The notes under the pieces are model-generated. The model did not search any database, was not told the DNA's origin, and saw nothing but the letters and a program-made list of their open reading frames with translations. Shown piece by piece: positions 35,008 through 44,268 of a stretch of DNA of 64,000 nt (the stretch's first letter is position 1; each line of letters starts with the position of its first letter). Source of the DNA: Dehalobacter alkaniphilus (GTDB taxonomy: Bacteria; Bacillota; Desulfitobacteriia; Desulfitobacteriales; Syntrophobotulaceae); NCBI GenBank assembly GCA_040500365.1, contig CP148031.1, positions 3,162,001 to 3,226,000 of the forward strand, written 5' to 3'. The position numbers were made by a program, and so were the translations under genes.

Positions 35008-35982
35008 TTAGCAGGCACCTTTAATTGCATATTTGGGCTTTTTGGCAAAACAATGTTTGGCTTCAATAAAACGGACCGTACCGGTCTTGCCTCTCATCAC
35101 CACAGTGTGCGTCGTGGCACCCTCACTGCTGTATATCACGCCTTTAAGCAGCGGTCCTTCTGTAATTCCGGTTGCCGCAAAAAAGATGTCATCCGTATTG
35201 ACCAGATCATCGAGTGTCAGCAGTTTATTGATATCCATTATACCCAGTTTACGGGCTCTTTCAACATCTTCTTCATTCTCCGGCCAAAGTCTCCCCTGCA
35301 TTTCCCCGCCCATACAGCGCAGGGCAGCAGCGGCAAGCACTCCCTCAGGAGCTCCGCCGACCCCCATCATCACATCAACTCCGCTGCCTTCCAGCCCGCA
35401 GGCGACAGCCGGAGCGACATCACCGTCGGTAATCAGGCGTATTCTGGAGCCACATTCTCTTACCTGACGGATGATCTCACTGTGGCGGGGCCTGTCGAGA
35501 ATAACCACCGTAAGTTCCTGAATTTTCTTATTGAGTCCCTTGGCTATGTTCTCGAGATTTTCGGCAACCGGAGCATCCAGATGGATACGTCCTGCAGCCT
35601 TGGGACCAACAGCAATTTTATCCATATACATATCCGGGGCATGCAGAAGTCCATATCTTTTGGTCACAGCTAAAACCGCTATGGCTCCCGGCATTCCTTT
35701 AGCAACAAGATTTGTTCCCTCGAGGGGATCAACGGCAACATCAACCTCGGGCTTTTCGCCCGTGCCAAGTTTCTCCCCGATGTAAAGCATCGGGGCTTCG
35801 TCCATTTCTCCTTCGCCGATCACGACCGTCCCATCCATGTGTACGGTATCAAACAAAGATCTCATAGCTTCCACTGCCGCATCATCGGCTTCATTCTTCT
35901 GTCCCATTCCTACCCAGCGCGCTGAAGCGAGTGCTGCCGCTTCCGTCACCCGGGCAAATTCCATGGTTAATTCTCTTTCCAT
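35008..35982 (-). CDS. glpX: Fructose-1,6-bisphosphatase class II
   Basis: 324 residues. Gluconeogenic phosphatase. Metal-binding acidic sites GEGEMDEAPMLYIGE and DPLEGTNLVAKGMPGA are present, and VMMGVGGAPEGVLAAAALR is typical of GlpX. Only 16 bp after tal, forming a carbon-metabolism pair. Met7 (MEFARVTEAA) is an alternative start. Confidence 0.95.
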   Translation of the reverse strand: MERELTMEFARVTEAAALASARWVGMGQKNEADDAAVEAMRSLFDTVHMDGTVVIGEGEMDEAPMLYIGEKLGTGEKPEVDVAVDPLEGTNLVAKGMPGAIAVLAVTKRYGLLHAPDMYMDKIAVGPKAAGRIHLDAPVAENLENIAKGLNKKIQELTVVILDRPRHSEIIRQVRECGSRIRLITDGDVAPAVACGLEGSGVDVMMGVGGAPEGVLAAAALRCMGGEMQGRLWPENEEDVERARKLGIMDINKLLTLDDLVNTDDIFFAATGITEGPLLKGVIYSSEGATTHTVVMRGKTGTVRFIEAKHCFAKKPKYAIKGAC

Positions 35983-35998
35983 CTCTTTTTCACCCTTC

Positions 35999-36640
35999 TT
36001 AACTTAACTTCTTCCAGTCATCCAAAAATTTATTAATTCCTGCACTTGTCAAGGGATGCTCGGATAATTTGCTCAAAACGCCAAAAGGTATTGTCGCAAA
36101 ATCCGCGCCGATCTTAGCCGCTTCAAGGACGTGAACAGGATGACGGATACTGGCGGCAATCACCCCGCAGTCCAGATCATGGACCTCAAAAATTTCGCAG
36201 ATATCGGCCAGGACATTCATGCCAACCTCCCCGATATCGTCAAGTCTTCCTAAAAAAGGGCTGACATAAGCGGCTCCCGCCCTTGCTGCCATCAGTGCTT
36301 GAACAGGGCTGAACACCAATGTAACGTTCGTCTGGATATCTTCTTCCCGCAGCGTCTTGACGGCTTTCAAACCGTCAAGCGTCATTGGAATTTTGACGAC
36401 AATATTTGGATGAATATCTGCGAGCTGCCGGGCTTCCTGGAGCATACCCTCATAATCGAGCGCTATGACTTCCGCACTGATCGGGCCATCGACAATCCGG
36501 GCAATTTTATGGATCAGGGTATGAAAGTCCTCTTTTTCTCTGGCTACCAAAGAAGGATTCGTCGTAACACCGGCGATGACTCCCATGTCCCATGCCCGGG
36601 AAATCTCTTCTGTATTGGCTGAATCAAGAAAAAAACGCAT
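35999..36640 (-). CDS. tal: Transaldolase / fructose-6-phosphate aldolase-like
   Basis: 213 residues, the short class typical of Firmicutes and of FSA. MRFFLDSANTEEISRAW, the Schiff-base lysine in VVKIPMTLDGLKA (about residue 84), and VSPFLGRLDD. It catalyses exchange in the non-oxidative pentose phosphate pathway together with transketolase, whose split gene begins at the left edge. GAAGGAGG ribosome site. In B. subtilis fba lies between spo0F and tal; not here. Confidence 0.94.
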   Translation of the reverse strand: MRFFLDSANTEEISRAWDMGVIAGVTTNPSLVAREKEDFHTLIHKIARIVDGPISAEVIALDYEGMLQEARQLADIHPNIVVKIPMTLDGLKAVKTLREEDIQTNVTLVFSPVQALMAARAGAAYVSPFLGRLDDIGEVGMNVLADICEIFEVHDLDCGVIAASIRHPVHVLEAAKIGADFATIPFGVLSKLSEHPLTSAGINKFLDDWKKLS

Positions 36641-36684
36641 AGGTCAAATTCCTCCTTCAATAATATCCGGCCATAGTAAAAAAC

Positions 36685-37377
36685 CTACTCGACCTCCGTA
36701 ATGATATTGTTTCTATGATTTCCCTTCAGAGAATCGTTGATGATCCGCATCTCGTTTTCCTCTAAAGTAATTGCTCCCATTTGTTCTAGTATGCGCAAAA
36801 TGTCTTTATTATCCGTATAAATAATACCCATTGCCTTGCATAAATCGCAAATCAATTCTACACTTTCAGGCAATATTTCTACAGTTAGGTTATGATTTCC
36901 GCATTTGCAGCCAAGCTTTTTCCGTTCAACCAGCCTGCCAAGTATCTCTATAACGCCATAGACAACAAAAAAATCATCTGTCATTACATCAAGATCTTCC
37001 TGATCGCTTGTTAACTCCGAAGCCAGTCGGACAAAGTTCTTTTTAATTTCTGTGCACAATTCCATGACACGTGATTCAGGCCCGATATAGCCTACCGGTA
37101 GTTCCTTGTCGCTGCATCCCAGACGCAAAGGTTGTTCTCCCCAGATCAACTCCCTTCTGGTAACCAAGTGATGCGGCGTCCCGCAGTAAATACAAGAATA
37201 TTCTATGCCGATTTTCTTGCTCTCAAAACTGATGAGCGTCAACAATGGAGTACCACACGTACAAATGAAACTGTTCTTTCCCAAGTGAACAAAAGAAAAC
37301 ACTGATAATGTTTTAAGCTGAAGTTTCCCGCAGTGGGAACAAAGCATCCCAATGGTTGAGACTGCCTGAATAATCAT
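36685..37377 (-). CDS. Cysteine-rich probable zinc-binding protein, unknown function
   Basis: 230 residues. Five cysteine pairs in zinc-ribbon style: CSHC near residue 13, CTC near 39, CIYC near 58, CKC near 150 and CDLC near 173. The middle (about 95-140) is a helical acidic segment. I do not recognise a named family. It lies between tal and spo0F, after a 320-bp intergenic region with an unusual structured leader. The start ATG has GGGAGGTGA about 10 nt upstream. Cytoplasmic; no membrane segment. A nucleic-acid or protein-binding role would be a guess. Confidence 0.75.
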   Translation of the reverse strand: MIIQAVSTIGMLCSHCGKLQLKTLSVFSFVHLGKNSFICTCGTPLLTLISFESKKIGIEYSCIYCGTPHHLVTRRELIWGEQPLRLGCSDKELPVGYIGPESRVMELCTEIKKNFVRLASELTSDQEDLDVMTDDFFVVYGVIEILGRLVERKKLGCKCGNHNLTVEILPESVELICDLCKAMGIIYTDNKDILRILEQMGAITLEENEMRIINDSLKGNHRNNIITEVE

Positions 37378-37500
37378 TCTTTAGGCTCACCTCCCACACT
37401 GTCAGCTATTGGGTCTTCCCGCTCCATGAAATCACGGTATTAGGCTCCGTGGCCGTCTAAGCCAGCGGATCACATCGGCTTACGTATGCCGTATAGCTTA
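37378..37500 (-). promoter_or_regulatory. Possible structured leader of the Cys-rich gene
   Basis: Directly upstream of the 36685-37377 gene the minus strand has several short complementary stretches: GGCTTAGACGG with a nearby GCC, CACGG/CCGTG around AGCCTAATA, and GCGGGAAGACCCAATAGC before the GGGAGGTGA ribosome site. The CCnnGG-AGGGCCTAAT-CCnnGG hairpin also occurs at 37572 and 26042. It matches no riboswitch class I can name. No clear terminator or anti-terminator pair. Confidence 0.4.
37433..37457. repeat. Interspersed hairpin repeat, diverged copy 3
   Basis: CACGGTATTAGGCTCCGTGG plus CCGTC; shares the TTAGGC, TCC and TGGCCGTC blocks with the copies at 26042 and 37572, with a 2-3 bp shorter loop. 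The stem CACGG/CCGTG differs in sequence from the other copies but keeps pairing. Confidence 0.5.
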
Positions 37501-37571
37501 TAGTTCTCCAAGTAAAATATTATTCCTGCCTTAGATTTTTTAGAATATTAGAATTGCCGCTTATTACCATC

Positions 37572-37606
37572 CATGGCACCATGGCATTAGGCCCTCCATG
37601 GCCGTC
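37572..37606. repeat. Interspersed hairpin repeat, copy 2
   Basis: 35 bp, CATGGCACCATGGCATTAGG then CCCTCCATGGCCGTC. Contains three CCATGG-type palindromes. It directly abuts the T tract of the spo0F terminator. Confidence 0.7.
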
Positions 37607-37636
37607 AAAAAGCCAGACTTTCATTGAAGTCTGGCC
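37606..37636 (-). terminator. Terminator after spo0F-like gene
   Basis: Perfect 9-bp stem GCCAGACTT/AAGTCTGGC (37612-37620 with 37627-37635) followed on the minus strand by TTTTTG. Confidence 0.85.
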
Positions 37637-37696
37637 GGTTAATTCGTTGATCATTCAAGCCATTATTTTTTAGCCACCGTTTCAATCCTCAGAAAC

Positions 37697-38062
37697 CTAA
37701 TCCGCATTGATAATTTCTCCAACCTGTTTTTTTAGTTCATTTAAATCAAAAGGTTTAACAACAAAACCGGCTACTCCTAATTCCTCAGCCTGTTTATAAA
37801 AAATCTGATCGCCATATGCCGTCATCATGATGACCCGGCTTTTAAAATCTGTCTCCCTGAGTTTCGTTAAAACCTCAATTCCACTCATTCCAGGCATCTT
37901 AACATCCATGATTATCAGATCCGGTTGAAATACCGGAATAATCTCAAGCGCTTTTATTCCACTGCCGCACGATTCAATCTCATAACCATATTCTAAAAAA
38001 ACCTCGGTTAGAAGTCTTCTGATCCCATTTTGGTCATCCACAATCAACATCTTCAGCATCAA
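37697..38062 (-). CDS. spo0F: Single-domain response regulator, Spo0F-like
   Basis: 121 residues, one receiver domain only: acidic pocket LIVDDQNG, phosphoacceptor Asp in LIIMDVKMPGMSG (about residue 55), Thr in VIMMTAYG, and Lys in GFVVKPFD. Spo0F relays phosphate from sporulation kinases to Spo0B. The call follows size, sequence and place beside pyrG and tal, as in B. subtilis. Its own kinase is not in the window. Ends in a strong terminator. Confidence 0.85.
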   Translation of the reverse strand: MMLKMLIVDDQNGIRRLLTEVFLEYGYEIESCGSGIKALEIIPVFQPDLIIMDVKMPGMSGIEVLTKLRETDFKSRVIMMTAYGDQIFYKQAEELGVAGFVVKPFDLNELKKQVGEIINAD

Positions 38063-38155
38063 AGCCCCCCTTTTTTATAGCTAGATTTGCAGTTGTCAAT
38101 AGATTTTCACACATCCATTACGCTAAAGCAATATGATTTGACAAAGATCGCCATA

Positions 38156-39352
38156 CTACCTTTTATTTGACAATTGTTCTTCGCTGGGAGACAAAAATCC
38201 TTCATTAATTATCCTTATTCTCATTATTTCTCCATTTTTTTTATACATCCGCAGAATCCTGGGATTGGCCTGAGTCCTTCGTAAAGGAATCACAATCTCG
38301 TCGCCGGCTGAGCAAGGCGCGCTGCCGACATCGAGTACCGTAAGCTGCATCCCAATTTTCCCTGCAATCCTGACGGTTTGCCCGTTGCAAAGCAGTTTTT
38401 CCCGGCCCAGCTGAATGCCCATCAGAGCTGCCATATTTTTGACAATCATTTTCGCGAGATCCACAATGTTTTGAGGCACAAGTCGGGGCTCAATCCCAAA
38501 TCCATCGGCATAACCTACCGGCACCACTGCCAGAGTCGTGTCTTTTTTAGCCTTGTAAACACTCTGGTAGCCGACAAAGGTACCTTTTGCCGCCTTTTGC
38601 AGGTGAACAATTCTTGCTTTGGCCAGCCAAGGGTCTTTTAATCGCAGCCTGCCTTCGAATGCCGGCGCAGGACAATGACCAATCAGGAGTGTCCCGACTC
38701 TGACCATATTGTAATGATACTCCGGAAAATCCAAATAGGCGGCGCTGTTGCAGACGTGCTTCAGCGGGATCCGAATGCCTGCCTGTTCCAACGTTTGAAC
38801 ATAAGCCAGATATTTTTCATTCTGCGCTCTGGTATAGGCACGATCACGCTGAGCTCCCCGGGCAAAGTGCGTGTACACCCCGGTTATTTCCAGCTGAGGA
38901 GCTTCTCGCAACGCTGCAGCTAATTCCTGCAGCTGATCGCCCGTAAAACCGGTACGTCCCATACCCGTTTCCAGCTTCAGCTGAATCCCGGCTTTAGTTC
39001 CCAACGTTTCGGCGAGTTTGTTCAGTGTCGGTATCCAGTCCAGCTGTGATACCGTTAGTTCAATATGAGCCTGGATTGCCGCCTGCCAGTATTCCGGGCT
39101 CGACGGGCCGAGCACCAGGATCGTGCCGTCAACACCCTGGTTTCGCAGCAGCAACGCTTCAGAGATGGTGGTGACAGCAAAGGCCGTACATCCTTCTCCC
39201 TGCAAAGCTCCTGCTACTTCCGCAGCCCCGAGGCCGTAGGCATCTGCCTTAACGACTGCCATGAGCCGACATCCGGCAGAAAGCCCGGCCATGATTTGTC
39301 GGTAATTATGGATAATGGCATCCATATCTACTTCGATCCATAGATCTGACAT
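38156..39352 (-). CDS. alr: Alanine racemase
   Basis: 398 residues. PLP enzyme making D-alanine for peptidoglycan. PLP lysine in AVVKADAYGLGA (about residue 35), the catalytic tyrosine in VVPVGYADGFG (about 265), and the TGMGRTGF and HFARG blocks. The C-terminus extends about 25 residues beyond the usual end (MRIRIINEGFLSPSEE). Racemised alanine also serves spore germination control. Confidence 0.95.
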   Translation of the reverse strand: MSDLWIEVDMDAIIHNYRQIMAGLSAGCRLMAVVKADAYGLGAAEVAGALQGEGCTAFAVTTISEALLLRNQGVDGTILVLGPSSPEYWQAAIQAHIELTVSQLDWIPTLNKLAETLGTKAGIQLKLETGMGRTGFTGDQLQELAAALREAPQLEITGVYTHFARGAQRDRAYTRAQNEKYLAYVQTLEQAGIRIPLKHVCNSAAYLDFPEYHYNMVRVGTLLIGHCPAPAFEGRLRLKDPWLAKARIVHLQKAAKGTFVGYQSVYKAKKDTTLAVVPVGYADGFGIEPRLVPQNIVDLAKMIVKNMAALMGIQLGREKLLCNGQTVRIAGKIGMQLTVLDVGSAPCSAGDEIVIPLRRTQANPRILRMYKKNGEIMRIRIINEGFLSPSEEQLSNKR

Positions 39353-39423
39353 GACAAGCCCCTCTTTAACAAATGATTTTAAAAATTATTTAAGAGATCA
39401 TTTAAGAAATTACAAGGAATGAA

Positions 39424-40506
39424 TTATTTATTCCGCGGCCTGCGCATCCGGGCAAGCATTCCTTTCAGTTTCCCGGAGTAAGCTTTTTCAGCAATCTGCC
39501 AAATCACATACAGGACAGGCCTGTAAACATAGTCCCATTCCCCGATGAATTCTGTAAACTCGCCATTAAAACCTTTTTTAAATTTATACAGTCCATACAG
39601 CGGGTTACTCTCGTCCAAATCCCCGGATACTCCTCTGAAATCATAGAGCGTACAACCATTGGCTTTGGCCCAGCAAATCATTTCCCACTGAATCAAATAG
39701 TTGGGCATGACATTGCGATAAGAATTTGATGATGCCCCATAGATATACCAGGCTTTGTCCCCTGTGATGAAAGCCAGCGTTCCTGCAACAATCTTTCCTT
39801 CATATTCGGCAACAAAAAGTTCGGCAAAACCTGCCGGCACCAGCGTATCATACAGATCTTCAAAATAGGTATAAGACCTCACCAGGAAATTATCCCGCTC
39901 GGTCGTTTCCTTGAGTACACGGAAAAATTCCGGTAGATCCTCTCTTAATCCTTTCCGGATGACGACACCTTTTTTAGAGGAAAGGCGGATATTATAGCGG
40001 GTTTTTTGATGCATATTCGCGAGCAGGGTCTCTTCATCCGGCGAAATGTCCAGACGGAATACAAACTTCGGCTGAACACCTTCAAAATTCTTTCCTGTAT
40101 CCATTTTATTAAAGCCCTGGGCTTTCAAAATACCTGCCAGAACCTGATCGGTTGAAGATACATCAGGATCAATCTTTAAGAGAATCGCCTTGCGTTTTTG
40201 CGCCAGCTTCCTGATTGCTTCCAGGACGGCTGCCATTTTTTCGCTGTCGTGCATATCAACGACCGGACCGCGCGGACAGTAAAAAATGGGGGTCCCCAGC
40301 AACGGTAGTTTTCTTTCGAGGATTGTTGCAGCAGCAAAAATCTCACCATCTTTTTCCACTGCAAGCCTCCAGGGTTTCCAGCCCGTTCTTCCTTTAATGT
40401 CTCCCCATTCCCATAATTGCATCGCATGCCCTTTGGGATGCTTACAAATAAAGGAATTAAACTTTGCTTTATCTTCAATTGTGAGCCACCTTGCCGTAAA
40501 TTCCAT
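39424..40506 (-). CDS. FemX-like peptidoglycan bridge aminoacyltransferase
   Basis: 360 residues, FemABX family with two GNAT-like halves; YDFRGVSGDLDESNPLYGLY is the conserved C-terminal block, and MHQKTRYNIRLSSKKGV the substrate-binding segment. Such enzymes use aminoacyl-tRNA to add the first bridge residue to lipid II. ATG 40506 behind GGAGG is chosen over the longer frame to 40542. Lies between alr and pyrG. Which amino acid is added is unknown, and many Clostridia carry such genes without an interpeptide bridge. Confidence 0.85.
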   Translation of the reverse strand: MEFTARWLTIEDKAKFNSFICKHPKGHAMQLWEWGDIKGRTGWKPWRLAVEKDGEIFAAATILERKLPLLGTPIFYCPRGPVVDMHDSEKMAAVLEAIRKLAQKRKAILLKIDPDVSSTDQVLAGILKAQGFNKMDTGKNFEGVQPKFVFRLDISPDEETLLANMHQKTRYNIRLSSKKGVVIRKGLREDLPEFFRVLKETTERDNFLVRSYTYFEDLYDTLVPAGFAELFVAEYEGKIVAGTLAFITGDKAWYIYGASSNSYRNVMPNYLIQWEMICWAKANGCTLYDFRGVSGDLDESNPLYGLYKFKKGFNGEFTEFIGEWDYVYRPVLYVIWQIAEKAYSGKLKGMLARMRRPRNK

Positions 40507-40684
40507 TTTTTCACTCCTCCCAAAGACATTCCATTCTATCATCTTCGGAAATACAATTCATAGAAATACCAATCACCCTGTTCGACGTGAACCGGTTGAC
40601 TGGCAAAAAACGTTTTTCTTCATCCTGTTATCCTATTAATTTTAAACGTAATCATATGATCTTAAACATCTGTTGTTTGCTGTC

Positions 40685-42289
40685 TTATATTTCCTTCAGT
40701 GTTGCAGTGACAAAGTTTTTGAAGAGTGGATGCGGCCGGTTCGGTCTGGACTTAAATTCAGGGTGAAACTGAGAAGCCACAAACCAGGGATGATCCGGAT
40801 ATTCCGATATTTCAACGAGTCTGTCGTCCGGGGATGTGCCCGAGAATACCATGCCGTTCTTCTCGAGGATTTCCCGGTAATAATTGTTCACTTCATAGCG
40901 GTGACGATGCCGCTCATAAATCACTTCACTGGAATACGCCGAGTTGGCAAGGGTATTCGGTTTGACCCTGACCGGAGAAATCCCCAGACGCATCGTCCCG
41001 CCCATATCTTCAATATCTTTTTGTTCCGGCAGCAAATCGATCACGGGATACTCCGTATCAGGGTTAAATTCTGTACTATTCGCGCCTTTTAGCCCACAGA
41101 CGTTTCTGGCAAATTCAATGATGGCACACTGCATCCCGAGACAAATGCCTAAATACGGTACTTTGTTCTCTCTGGCATACTGGATCGCCTTGAGCTTCCC
41201 TTCAATCCCTCTGTTTCCGAATCCTCCTGGTACCAGGATGCCTTTAATTCCGGTAAATATTTGCCCCAAATCTGCCCCTGGAACCTCAAGCTCCTCAGAA
41301 TTAATCCAGCGGATTTTTACACCGGCCCCCTGATCGATGCCGGCATGGCGCAAGGCTTCTGCTACGCTGAGGTAGGCGTCGGGTAAAGTGACATATTTGC
41401 CGACAATCGCAATTTCTGTATACCTGCATGGAGACTTAATCTTCAGGACCATTTTTTCCCACGTTGACATATCCGCTTTGGGGGCTTTAATCCCCAAACA
41501 GCACAGAACGATATCATCCATACCTTCTTCCTGAAGTCGAAGTGGAACCTCATAAATCGTCGGAGCTGTGGTATTTGTTATGATAGCTTCTTTGTCAATA
41601 TCACATAATAAAGCTAGTTTTTCTTTGAGATCATCGTCAATTGCTTTGTCAGCCCGGCAAACCAAAATATTGGGCTGAATTCCGATACCTCTGAGTTCCT
41701 TGACCGAATGCTGCGTCGGTTTGGTCTTAACCTCACCGGAAGCCGACAGATAAGGAAGAAGGGTGACGTGGATATAACAGACATTCTCTTTGCCCATATC
41801 TCCACGGACCTGACGAATGGCTTCCAAAAACGGCAGTGACTCCATATCGCCGACAGTCCCGCCAATTTCAGTAATCACAACATCGGGATTACTCTCTCTG
41901 GCAACCCGGTAAATACGTTCTTTAATCTCATTCGTAATATGAGGAATCACTTGAACCGTGCCGCCAAGATAGTCGCCTTTGCGTTCCTTGGTGATGACCG
42001 ACCAGTAAATCTTTCCTGCAGTCACATTGCTGTTTTTGGATAATGGAACATCAATAAATCTTTCGTAGTGCCCGAGGTCAAGATCGGTTTCCGCTCCGTC
42101 ATCGGTAACAAACACTTCTCCATGCTGGTAAGGGCTCATTGTTCCAGGATCGACATTAATATAGGGGTCAAATTTTTGGATTGCGACCTTGAGTCCCCTC
42201 TTCTTCAATAAACATCCCAAAGAAGCGGCTGTTATTCCTTTACCCAGGGAACTTACTACGCCTCCGGTAACAAATATAAATTTCGTCAT
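40685..42289 (-). CDS. pyrG: CTP synthase
   Basis: 534 residues. ATP- and glutamine-dependent conversion of UTP to CTP. N-terminal synthetase P-loop GGVVSSLGKGITAAS, and C-terminal class I amidotransferase with the nucleophile in GICLGMQCAIIEFARN (about 380) and catalytic His/Glu in QFHPEFKSRP. In Bacillus pyrG is controlled by CTP-sensitive slippage at a G-rich start; no such G-run leader is evident here, though a TTGACA at 42353-42358 could be a -35. Confidence 0.97.
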   Translation of the reverse strand: MTKFIFVTGGVVSSLGKGITAASLGCLLKKRGLKVAIQKFDPYINVDPGTMSPYQHGEVFVTDDGAETDLDLGHYERFIDVPLSKNSNVTAGKIYWSVITKERKGDYLGGTVQVIPHITNEIKERIYRVARESNPDVVITEIGGTVGDMESLPFLEAIRQVRGDMGKENVCYIHVTLLPYLSASGEVKTKPTQHSVKELRGIGIQPNILVCRADKAIDDDLKEKLALLCDIDKEAIITNTTAPTIYEVPLRLQEEGMDDIVLCCLGIKAPKADMSTWEKMVLKIKSPCRYTEIAIVGKYVTLPDAYLSVAEALRHAGIDQGAGVKIRWINSEELEVPGADLGQIFTGIKGILVPGGFGNRGIEGKLKAIQYARENKVPYLGICLGMQCAIIEFARNVCGLKGANSTEFNPDTEYPVIDLLPEQKDIEDMGGTMRLGISPVRVKPNTLANSAYSSEVIYERHRHRYEVNNYYREILEKNGMVFSGTSPDDRLVEISEYPDHPWFVASQFHPEFKSRPNRPHPLFKNFVTATLKEI

Positions 42290-42381
42290 CCTTTTCTACC
42301 CTTTCCTTATCTCATAAAATTCTAAAGTCTAGAGTCCTGTGCTACGTTGTATGTCAAATTAATTAACTTCCAAAGATAAGT

Positions 42382-44067
42382 TTACATTCTTTCCGGGGCC
42401 GATACACCCAGTATCTTCAAGACATTCGCCAATACCTGTCTGGTTGAGCGAATCAGTCCCAGCCGGGCTGTCCGCAAATCAGGATCCTCAATCAGAACAC
42501 GCTGACTATTGTAAAAAGTATGGAATAACGCCGCCAAGTCAAGCACATACCTTGCAAGCCTGTGCGGTTCGGTTAGCTTAGCTGCCAGCACAATTTCCCC
42601 AGGCAGATCCGCCAATTTCTTCAATAGATCTCTTTCCTCCGCAGAAACAAGAAGCGCCAGCTGATATTCACCAGGAATCAGCTGCGATTCGAAACCCTGT
42701 TCTTCCGCCTGTCTTAAGATACTGCACAACCGAGCATGCGCATACTGCACATAGTAAACCGGGTTATCGGCGGACTGGGATTTGGCCAGGTCAAGGTCAA
42801 ACTCAACTGTAGAATCCGGGTCACGCAGCAGGAAGAAGAACCTGGCTGCATCTTTGCCAACTTCATCAATCAGTTCCCTCAGCGTGATATACTGACCGGA
42901 ACGCTTTGACATCTTGACGATATCACCGTCCTGAATCAGCCTTACAAGCTGCATGAGGATGACCTGAAGAGAATCAGGGCTGTATCCCAGAGCCTGCATT
43001 GCGCCTTTCATGCGGGCGACATGTCCATGGTGGTCTGCTCCCCAGATATTGATAACCTTTTTAAAACCCCGTTCGAACTTATTGCGGTGATACGCAATAT
43101 CCGCTGCAAAATAGGTCGGAACCCCATTGCCGCGCACAATGACTTCGTCTTTTTCATCTCCCGGAAGGATTGCTTTCAGCCAGAGAGCACCTTCCTTTTC
43201 ATAAATATATTCTTTGTCTTCCAGCCGCTTCATCGTCTCACGAATATAGCCGGACTCATGCAAAGACTTTTCACTGAACCATACATCATAGAAAACGCCA
43301 AAATCCGCCAGCGTTTCTTTGATATCATTAATTTTTTCTTTAAGAGCATAACTGACAAGAATATCCCGGCGGGTCTGTTCTTCCATTCGGACATATTGAT
43401 CTCCGTCTTTTTCAATGATATTTTTGACAGTATCAATCAAATCTTCACCATGATACCCGGCCTCCGGGAAAGGTACTTCAACCCCCATAAGCTGGAGATA
43501 TCTGGCTTCCAGCGATAGCGCAAAATTATGAATCTGATTGCCTGCATCATTGATATAAAATTCCCTGCTGACCTCGTACCCGGCCATCGCCAGCAGTGAG
43601 GCCAAACTGTCCCCCAAAGCAGCTCCTCTGGCATTCCCCATATGCAAAAGGCCTGTCGGATTCGCACTGACAAACTCAACCTGAATTTTTTCACCCTGGC
43701 CGATGTTGACAAACCCGTATTTTTCACCCTGGTCAGATATTTCAGGAATTACGCCTGTCAGCCAAGCAGGATCCAGGCGGAAATTAATAAATCCGGGTCC
43801 GGCTATTTCACTTGAGGTAATCCAGGTATCTGCCGTATCCAGATTATCAATAATGATTGCTGCTATATCCCGCGGAGCTCTTTTGGCCTGTTTGGTTAAC
43901 AGCATAGCAAGGTTGGTCGCCAAATCACCATGCTCACGTTCTCTTGGTTCTTCTAAAACGTAAGAAGGTATTTCCTGAAAAGCCAACGCTCCTTTTTCGC
44001 GTGCACAGAGGATCGCCTGTTCTAATTTTTTACTGACATTTTCCCTGATTTTCTCATAAACGCTCAA
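42382..44067 (-). CDS. argS: Arginyl-tRNA synthetase
   Basis: 561 residues, class I. HIGH-type motif in GLLHMGNARGAALGD (about residue 130) and a KMSKRSGQ motif (about 375), the latter often degenerate in ArgRS but complete here. N-terminal Add1 and C-terminal DALR anticodon domains present (YVQYAHARLCSILRQ). Starts at TTG 44067 with GAAGGAGG upstream. Confidence 0.96.
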   Translation of the reverse strand: MSVYEKIRENVSKKLEQAILCAREKGALAFQEIPSYVLEEPREREHGDLATNLAMLLTKQAKRAPRDIAAIIIDNLDTADTWITSSEIAGPGFINFRLDPAWLTGVIPEISDQGEKYGFVNIGQGEKIQVEFVSANPTGLLHMGNARGAALGDSLASLLAMAGYEVSREFYINDAGNQIHNFALSLEARYLQLMGVEVPFPEAGYHGEDLIDTVKNIIEKDGDQYVRMEEQTRRDILVSYALKEKINDIKETLADFGVFYDVWFSEKSLHESGYIRETMKRLEDKEYIYEKEGALWLKAILPGDEKDEVIVRGNGVPTYFAADIAYHRNKFERGFKKVINIWGADHHGHVARMKGAMQALGYSPDSLQVILMQLVRLIQDGDIVKMSKRSGQYITLRELIDEVGKDAARFFFLLRDPDSTVEFDLDLAKSQSADNPVYYVQYAHARLCSILRQAEEQGFESQLIPGEYQLALLVSAEERDLLKKLADLPGEIVLAAKLTEPHRLARYVLDLAALFHTFYNSQRVLIEDPDLRTARLGLIRSTRQVLANVLKILGVSAPERM

Positions 44068-44155
44068 ACCTGAAGCTCCTCCTTCATAGGACCGCTGGAA
44101 ATGTACATAACTAAAATAAATTTTAATACATTTTCAGTAAAAATACCAGCGCCCA

Positions 44156-44200
44156 AATAATTAAGCAGAAAAAGAAGGTCTTTCTCTGCTTAATTATTTT
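44156..44200 (-). terminator. Long stem terminator after ypeB
   Basis: 14-bp perfect stem AATAATTAAGCAGA/TCTGCTTAATTATT (44156-44169 with 44185-44198) extended by a further 4 bp past a mismatch, 5-nt loop. The T tail is weak on the minus strand (TTATTTGG) and better on plus (ATTATTTTAC). Confidence 0.6.
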
Positions 44201-44268
44201 ACATTTACCAATTATATTGGAAATGCATTTTTTTTCAATACTTATTTTGTTAATTCTTATCTTAATCC

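Noticed and set aside
37378..37500. Cyclic-di-GMP, glycine or cobalamin riboswitch
   Set aside because: The GGCCTAA loop recalls cyclic-di-GMP-I, but the paired GCAAACC half, receptor helices and other class-defining boxes are missing.
42290..42381. CTP-slippage attenuator of pyrG
   Set aside because: No GGG-type transcript start followed by a pyrimidine run and terminator was visible.
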